DNA of 17,441 nt, taken from contig CAIVDG010000101.1 in the NCBI GenBank assembly GCA_903904615.1, positions 1 to 17,441 of the forward strand, given 5' to 3'. Origin of the DNA: an uncultured Acidimicrobiaceae bacterium. Lineage in GTDB: Bacteria > Actinomycetota > Acidimicrobiia > Acidimicrobiales > Ilumatobacteraceae. The notes beneath the pieces are model-generated. The model was not told the DNA's origin. It saw only the letters and a program-made list of their open reading frames with translations, and did not search any database. The translations under genes and the position numbers were made by a program. Shown in pieces: positions 13,182 through 17,441 of the stretch. Positions within the stretch are counted from its first letter, which is position 1; every line of letters begins with the position of its first letter.

Positions 13182-13337
13182 GTTTCAGCCTGTGTATAAC
13201 TGCGTGACGAAGGTCATTCTGCACGTCGAAAAAAATTTTGAAAAATTTCTGAAAAATCCCCAAAAAGATGCTCACTCACCGATTCGTGAACAAAAAATTT
13301 TGTAAACCATCCACCACTTCACCCTGCGTCGTGATGA
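13182..13337. other. AT-rich intergenic region with phased A-tracts
   Basis: This is part of the only long gap in the window (12805-13337). A-tracts begin near 13229, 13241, 13252, 13262 and 13292, spaced about one helical turn (or three) apart. Such phasing is expected to bend DNA. A single DnaA-box-like 9-mer (TTATACACA on the minus strand, 13199-13191) also occurs. The region separates hup (minus) from the PIN-PhoH gene (plus) and presumably holds promoters for one or both. No clear TAnnnT-N6/7-start element is seen before the PIN-PhoH gene. Confidence 0.5.
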
Positions 13338-14756
13338 ATGATGTGGAACATCGATGGAGTTGCGGAGCGCATCGATGCCGACATTGCGTCACCTGAGAAT
13401 GCAATGACGAGCATCTTGAATCCTTCCTCTTCTGTGCGCACGCGCATCGTTCTCGATACTTCAGTTCTTGTCGCAGACCCCGGATGTCTTCATTCATTCC
13501 CTAGTTGCGACATCGTCATTCCACTCACCGTTGTTGAAGAACTCGATGGACTAAAGAGTCGACCCGACGATGTTGGCCGCGCTGCACGAACTGCACTGCG
13601 CACTATTGAAGATCTGCGTCGGCGTGCTGGTGGTTCTATCCACGAACCAGTACCACTTGGTCCAGACCCCGATGGCGCCACGTTGCACATCGAGGTCAAC
13701 GGCATCCAGCGCGAACGCCTTCTCGAGAACGGTCTCAATCCAGAGGTTCCCGATAATCGAATTATTGGTGCCGCTTTGGGCCAGTCCCTTCGGGCACCCA
13801 CCCAGGTTATCTCCAACGACGCAGGCCTTCGAATTAAGGCCGCTCATCTTGGCTTGGTGGCGGCAGAGCATCAGCCCGTGGGCCGTGCTGCAAACACGCG
13901 CCCGATGGGGTGGTTCACGTTGGATGTTCCCGGTGCTTTGGTGAACGAGCTGTATGAACACGGCGAAATTGCTACGTCAGCATTCGAACGTGAACACGAA
14001 TTAGTCGTGAATGAGTTTGCTGTTGTGAAGTCTGGTTCTCAGTCGGCTCTCGTGCGTTGCAATGGCGAAATGGTGGAACTACTTCCCGCCGCATCCCCCG
14101 AAGCCTGGGGGTTGCGCGCACGTTCGAAAGAACAGCGATTCGCGCTTGAACTTCTCATGGACCCCGATGTCAGTGTGGTGGCACTCGACGGTCGCGCCGG
14201 AACTGGCAAGACCGTGATGGCTATCGCTGCTGGTCTTGAACAAGTTGTGGAGTCCCGAACCTATGAACGACTCGCGGTGTATCGCCCACTTGTTCCTGTT
14301 GGTCGCGCAGATGTGGGTTTTCTTCCTGGCGGACTCGACGAAAAACTCGACCCGTGGATGTCTGCCATTCACGATGCCATCGTTGCCCTTACCGACCAGC
14401 GCAGTAGTCACGATGCACGCCGCCTCATTGACGATCTCACGGCGCGCGGACAATTGTCGTTGGAATCGGTCACGTTCTTGCGCGGCCGTTCGCTACACCG
14501 TCAGTTTGTTGTTGTAGACGAAGCACAAAACCTTGAACCCACAACGCTCAAGACCATCCTTACCCGCATTGGTGAAGGAACCAAAGTGGTGTTCACCGGC
14601 GACACCAGCCAAATTGATGCGCCATACATGGGCGAATCAAACAATGCGCTCGCTGTTCTTATTCATGCGTTTGCAAATCAACATTGCTTCGGGCATGTCA
14701 CTCTCGCATCGTGTGAACGAAGCGAAGTAGCCAGCCTGGCTGCCGAGTTGCTGTAG
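13338..14756 (+). CDS. phoH2: PIN-domain plus PhoH ATPase protein (PhoH2 type)
   Basis: A sequence-specific RNA helicase/ribonuclease of the PhoH2 family: an N-terminal PIN nuclease fused to a PhoH-type ATPase. Up to 472 residues. The PIN domain runs from about 35 to 180 with acidic positions Asp40 (IVLDTSVLVADPG), Glu68/69 (VVEELDGLK), Asp139 (VPDNRIIGAA) and Asp161 (VISNDAGLRIKAA). The ATPase follows from about 262: Walker A GRAGTGKT (285-292), Walker B VVVDEAQN (391-398), and the motif VVFTGDTSQID (417-427). The C-terminus (ERSEVASLAAELL) is the usual end. The start is uncertain: the ATG at 13404 gives 450 residues and a more typical opening (MTSILNPSSSVRTRIVLD), and neither start has a clear ribosome binding site. 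In known cases the enzyme is often paired with a phoAT antitoxin-like gene; none is visible here. Confidence 0.93.
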   Translation: MMWNIDGVAERIDADIASPENAMTSILNPSSSVRTRIVLDTSVLVADPGCLHSFPSCDIVIPLTVVEELDGLKSRPDDVGRAARTALRTIEDLRRRAGGSIHEPVPLGPDPDGATLHIEVNGIQRERLLENGLNPEVPDNRIIGAALGQSLRAPTQVISNDAGLRIKAAHLGLVAAEHQPVGRAANTRPMGWFTLDVPGALVNELYEHGEIATSAFEREHELVVNEFAVVKSGSQSALVRCNGEMVELLPAASPEAWGLRARSKEQRFALELLMDPDVSVVALDGRAGTGKTVMAIAAGLEQVVESRTYERLAVYRPLVPVGRADVGFLPGGLDEKLDPWMSAIHDAIVALTDQRSSHDARRLIDDLTARGQLSLESVTFLRGRSLHRQFVVVDEAQNLEPTTLKTILTRIGEGTKVVFTGDTSQIDAPYMGESNNALAVLIHAFANQHCFGHVTLASCERSEVASLAAELL

Positions 14757-14765
14757 CGCCTGTGG

Positions 14766-14771
14766 CACACT
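14766..14771 (+). promoter_or_regulatory. Putative -10 element (CACACT) before the epoxide-hydrolase-like gene
   Basis: CACACT, 7 nt, then ATG at 14779. It sits within a 6-bp inverted repeat TGGCAC-ACTAA-GTGCCA (14763-14779) that spans the predicted start of transcription and could be an operator. Confidence 0.4.
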
Positions 14772-14778
14772 AAGTGCC

Positions 14779-15174
14779 ATGGCCGAAACACCCGATTCAT
14801 TCGTTCGCTCTTTCATTTCCAAACTTGTTGCACGCGACCTCGCTGGCGCAGCAGACATGGTGACTGCAGATTTTGAATACGACAATGTGCCCATGGGTAA
14901 GGCATTCGGCCCTGAAGCTCTCACCACCACACTCTCTGGATTCTTTGGAATGTGCTCCAACATCGACTGGGAGATCCTGCGCCAAACATCATCGGGTGAT
15001 ATGGCACACGGAACCGTGCTCAACGAACGCGATGACAGAGTGGAGATTCACGGCCGATGGGCCACGTTGCCAGTTGCCGGGGTGTTTGAAATTCGCGATG
15101 GAAAACTCACGTTGTGGCGGGACTATTTCGACCGACAAGCCATCATCGATGTCATGACACCACCGAGTGAGTGA
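14779..15174 (+). CDS. Limonene-1,2-epoxide hydrolase-like protein (NTF2-like fold)
   Basis: The product has 131 residues, a single NTF2/SnoaL-like cone domain. All active-site positions known from Rhodococcus limonene-1,2-epoxide hydrolase are present: Tyr34 and Asn36 in FEYDNVPMG, Arg84 and Asp86 in NERDDRV, and Asp115 in LWRDYFD. Epoxide hydrolysis by direct water attack is therefore plausible, and the substrate may be any small or lipophilic epoxide (a polyketide or steroid-like compound is as likely as limonene). The family resemblance of the C-terminal part (PVAGVFEIRDGKLTLWRDYFD) is strong. The gene lies 22 nt after the PIN-PhoH stop, but a promoter-like element stands directly before it. 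Confidence 0.9.
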   Translation: MAETPDSFVRSFISKLVARDLAGAADMVTADFEYDNVPMGKAFGPEALTTTLSGFFGMCSNIDWEILRQTSSGDMAHGTVLNERDDRVEIHGRWATLPVAGVFEIRDGKLTLWRDYFDRQAIIDVMTPPSE

Positions 15175-15219
15175 CCCATTTCGTTGGGCAATGAATTCAT
15201 CTCTGCACCACCCCACGCT

Positions 15220-15225
15220 TAGAGT
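15220..15225 (+). promoter_or_regulatory. Putative -10 element (TAGAGT), leaderless type, of the exonuclease gene
   Basis: TAGAGT, 7 nt, then ATG at 15233, with no Shine-Dalgarno. The element supports the chosen start. Confidence 0.55.
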
Positions 15226-15232
15226 TTGAAAT

Positions 15233-15829
15233 ATGAGCAATAAGTACGAAATATCGCGATCAGAATCTTTACGCAATGTCTCGTTTGCCGTTGTCGACTG
15301 TGAAACAACTGGTGTCAATCCTGAAACAGATCGAATATTGCAAGTTGCCGCCATCATTGTTAACGGCGAGGGCGAAGTGGTCGATCAATTCGACACCGTG
15401 GTCAGGCCGGAAAGCCCCGAGAGCTACACCCACGGTGCAGAGCACATCCACGGCATCTCCAAAGAACAAGTGGAAAACGGCATGCCACTACGAGAGGCAC
15501 TAGAGAAACTCTGGACCATCAGTAGCGGAAACGTGTTCACGGCTCATAACGCTCGCTTCGACATTGGCTTTCTTCACGCCGAGTCAGAGCGCGTTGGCCT
15601 CAGTAACCGAATCGATACACATGTCGACACTCTTGCCCTCGCACGCAAGACCGACGCAGAGAAAACTCGTCGACACACGTTGGACGCTCTCTGCGAGCAC
15701 TACGGCATCGAACGCGAAAAAGCCCACGACGCCAAAGCCGATGCAACAGCTACCGCAGAACTACTCATTCATCTCATGAAAGAGATGGGCGTAGAACGGT
15801 CCGATCAGTTGCCCGACTTGTTCGCGTAG
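15233..15829 (+). CDS. DEDDh-family 3'-5' exonuclease (DnaQ-like)
   Basis: Metal-dependent 3'-5' exonuclease. The product has 198 residues, a single domain. Exo I is VVDCETTG (Asp22, Glu24), Exo II is HNARFDIGFL (Asp110), and Exo III is HDAKADATATAELL (His165, Asp170), so all five catalytic residues of the DEDDh class are present. It resembles the proofreading subunit epsilon and the actinobacterial stand-alone DnaQ-like nucleases. Which of these roles it has (proofreading, repair, RNA turnover) cannot be told. No clamp-binding motif is obvious, though the tail VERSDQLPDLFA contains QLPDLF, a QxxxLF-like sequence that could contact the beta clamp. It converges on pafC with a 25-bp overlap of coding ends (15805-15829). 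Confidence 0.94.
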   Translation: MSNKYEISRSESLRNVSFAVVDCETTGVNPETDRILQVAAIIVNGEGEVVDQFDTVVRPESPESYTHGAEHIHGISKEQVENGMPLREALEKLWTISSGNVFTAHNARFDIGFLHAESERVGLSNRIDTHVDTLALARKTDAEKTRRHTLDALCEHYGIEREKAHDAKADATATAELLIHLMKEMGVERSDQLPDLFA

Positions 15830-16758
15830 CGGCTCAATACATCAGTCGCCGTACGGTTCAATAGGTCCACAACAGATTCGGGACCCACTACTTTCACGTC
15901 GCCTTCGGCGCGCAACAACAAACGGCCTAACCAGTGGTCGCTGTTCACCACCATCTCCACACGGAATGTTCCGTCGGCGCGCTCTTCGAGCACAGTGCAG
16001 GGGTAGGTCTCTACAACCCATGCAGATGCTGCACCCACTTCAAGTACTGCACGTGTCTTGCCAGATGCATCGGTAAACCAGGACGGAACTTCAGCATTTA
16101 CTGCCACCACTGGAACATGCTCACCGGTAAGCACCACGCCGCGAATACGGTCCACGCGGAAGTGGCGCTGGCTTCCCGACAAATCGTCATCTGCGGTGAT
16201 GTACCAATGACCACGATCTGTGAAGACAGAACGAACCGTGACGGTGCGGTCTTTCTCTGAGTTATCTGCTGGAGTCCAATAAGTAATGGCCAATCGCTCC
16301 CCCGTGGCAGCCGCAGTGGTGACTTCGTCCAAGAAGGCGGGAGACTCTGTGTCTACATCCACAATGCCTTCGCCAAGAATGGCGCGCAGTTTCTTTACTG
16401 CAGACTTCAGTTCTTTTCGACCAGAGAAGCCAGGAATATCTTCGGCGGCTGCAGCGAGAAGACTTAATCCGAATGCTTCGGATGATGTGAGTTCAAGGCG
16501 ACGTTCAAAGTGCTTGTTGCGGCCCACATAGATAAATCCCTCGTCCAGATAGACCTCGGTGAGTTCTAACGGCGTATACGGCGGCGTGCCACACATGGCC
16601 GCTAGTTCTAAGTCTTCGATGAGGTCGGACTCGCTGATGTTGAACTGTTGAGCCATTTCAGAGATGGCCACCTTCTTGCGCTGCATCAGCCATGGCAACA
16701 TGACCAGCAACCCCTTTACGCGGTCTTCTGCTTTGCGTGGTCCACGACGGCCGCTCAT
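15805..16758 (-). CDS. pafC: WYL-domain transcriptional regulator, PafC type
   Basis: Second subunit of the PafBC regulator, which in mycobacteria activates DNA-damage genes independently of LexA/RecA. The product has 317 residues. An N-terminal winged helix-turn-helix region (about 12-70, VKGLLVMLPWLMQRKKVAISEMAQQFNIS) is followed by a WYL domain (about 150-240; here the motif reads HWYITADDD, with FRVDRIRGVVLTGE as the ligand-side strand) and a C-terminal WCX-type extension. Its ATG overlaps the stop of the upstream WYL gene as ATGA, the normal pafB-pafC arrangement. The proteasome accessory gene pafA is not in the window. Known WYL domains are proposed to sense single-stranded nucleic acid. 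Confidence 0.92.
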   Translation of the reverse strand: MSGRRGPRKAEDRVKGLLVMLPWLMQRKKVAISEMAQQFNISESDLIEDLELAAMCGTPPYTPLELTEVYLDEGFIYVGRNKHFERRLELTSSEAFGLSLLAAAAEDIPGFSGRKELKSAVKKLRAILGEGIVDVDTESPAFLDEVTTAAATGERLAITYWTPADNSEKDRTVTVRSVFTDRGHWYITADDDLSGSQRHFRVDRIRGVVLTGEHVPVVAVNAEVPSWFTDASGKTRAVLEVGAASAWVVETYPCTVLEERADGTFRVEMVVNSDHWLGRLLLRAEGDVKVVGPESVVDLLNRTATDVLSRYANKSGN

Positions 16759-17441
16759 GATGCACCTCCTGCCATGCGCTGAAGATCAGCGATGATTTCA
16801 TTTCGAATGTGGTCGGGAGAGAGCACTTCGGCGCGGTCCACCATGGCGTACAACCATGACTTGAATGCTGTGCGATTTCCACACGACACTTCAACGTCGA
16901 TAGAACCGTCTGTACGGCGAGCCACGATGGCGTCATCTCCGAGTTCGCGCACAGCAGCAGGTGCGACTCGATGGTCGAGACGCACAACTGCAACTTCTTG
17001 TGGCATGCCAGGAAATTCTTTTGGATCTCGAGAAAACGCGGTGAGGACATTGAAACCGGCGGGGCGAACAAATGCCTGCGGTTCACCACATGTGATGTCT
17101 GAGTCGATGCGGTCGACGCGATAGGTGACTTGCATGTTGCGCTCTACGTCGAATGCAATGAGGTACCAGAACCCATTACGTGCGAGCAATCCGTACGGAT
17201 GTACAACACGTGGGCGATCGCGATACACAAACGACGTAACGGACTGGGATTCGATGGCATCCCACAACGAAGGCAACACATGCGAATGCGCATCTACCTT
17301 CACAGTGGTGGGCATTTCCGGGCTAGAAACTTCGCCACCCAACCACTGCACTGCCTGCTTTCCCCACGTTGTTCCAATTTGAACAAGAGCAGCTGCCTGC
17401 TGAAGAGCGTCTAGTTCGTCTTCGCTGAGATCAAAGTTGAT
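16755..17441 (-). CDS. pafB: WYL-domain transcriptional regulator, PafB type, C-terminal part (runs off the right edge)
   Basis: 228 residues of the C-terminal part are present. The frame is open up to the window edge, and the first visible residues (INFDLSEDELDALQQAA) match the linker after the helix-turn-helix in PafB, so the DNA-binding N-terminus lies outside. The WYL domain contains the literal motif (NGFWYLIAFDVERNM, then YRVDRIDSDIT), and a WCX-like extension follows (FKSWLYAMVDRAEVLSPDHIRNEI). A GTG at 17351 within the frame is not the real start. It is coupled to pafC by a 4-nt ATGA overlap. The pair should act as one regulator. Confidence 0.92.
   Translation of the reverse strand: MNFDLSEDELDALQQAAALVQIGTTWGKQAVQWLGGEVSSPEMPTTVKVDAHSHVLPSLWDAIESQSVTSFVYRDRPRVVHPYGLLARNGFWYLIAFDVERNMQVTYRVDRIDSDITCGEPQAFVRPAGFNVLTAFSRDPKEFPGMPQEVAVVRLDHRVAPAAVRELGDDAIVARRTDGSIDVEVSCGNRTAFKSWLYAMVDRAEVLSPDHIRNEIIADLQRMAGGAS

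Noticed and set aside
13191..13199. DnaA-box-like 9-mer (TTATACACA on the minus strand) next to an AT-rich stretch, suggesting a replication origin.
   Set aside because: Only one box is seen and neither dnaA nor dnaN is nearby; one 9-mer can occur by chance.
1..17441. CRISPR arrays, tRNA or rRNA genes, insertion sequences or phage genes.
   Set aside because: Reading both strands showed no spaced direct repeats, no cloverleaf-like sequence, no transposase and no integrase; the only repeats are the coding repeats of the lysine-rich gene.

Overview
The window looks like a compact chromosomal segment of an actinobacterium, most likely of the class Acidimicrobiia. That placement is an inference from gene content, not from a marker gene. 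The evidence is: an ImuA'-ImuB-DnaE2 mutasome with LexA boxes of the Gram-positive type (CGAAC-N4-GTTCG); a PafB/PafC pair; a coenzyme F420 biosynthesis gene (cofC/fbiD); an HU protein next to a lysine-rich histone-H1-like protein; and a PIN-PhoH ATPase. Genes are packed tightly. Convergent neighbours overlap at their stop codons, co-directional neighbours overlap by 4 to 11 nt, and the only long non-coding stretch is about 0.5 kb upstream of the HU gene.

Layout. Positions 1-4297 hold the DNA-damage mutagenesis locus, mostly on the minus strand: imuA' then imuB (ATGA overlap), then a NUDIX hydrolase, then the 5' part of dnaE2, which runs off the left edge. An unrecognised 99-residue gene lies on the plus strand between imuB and the NUDIX gene. 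imuA' and dnaE2 each have an identical 14-bp SOS box in an identical promoter arrangement. Positions 4330-4791 (minus) encode a small protein with a possible NifU/Nfu N-terminal-like domain. Positions 4901-6151 (plus) encode an acyl-CoA dehydrogenase. rnhB (minus) and a MOSC-domain protein (plus) diverge at 6790-6812. Positions 7604-10664 (minus) form a three-gene run: gpsA, a conserved hypothetical gene and a secernin-like (C69) N-terminal-nucleophile hydrolase. cofC and a PIG-L family deacetylase (10712-12050, plus) diverge from gpsA. A strong hairpin at 12114-12141 separates them from the convergent hup / lysine-rich-protein pair. A regulatory region of about 0.5 kb with A-tracts follows. 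Then come a PIN-PhoH ATPase, a limonene-epoxide-hydrolase-like protein and a DEDDh exonuclease (plus strand), and finally pafC and the 3' part of pafB (minus strand).

Two themes stand out. First, most genes that are not translationally coupled have a -10-like hexamer (TAnnnT or CACACT) exactly 6 or 7 nt before the start codon and no Shine-Dalgarno sequence. This is the signature of leaderless transcription, and it was used here to choose several starts. Second, the window is rich in genome-maintenance functions: SOS mutasome, PafBC-type damage regulator, exonuclease, RNase HII, PIN-PhoH and nucleoid proteins. The most unusual item is the HU gene. A single in-frame TAA followed by nine sense codons separates it from a lysine-rich ORF, so that together they look like a mycobacterial HupB/Hlp protein split into two.
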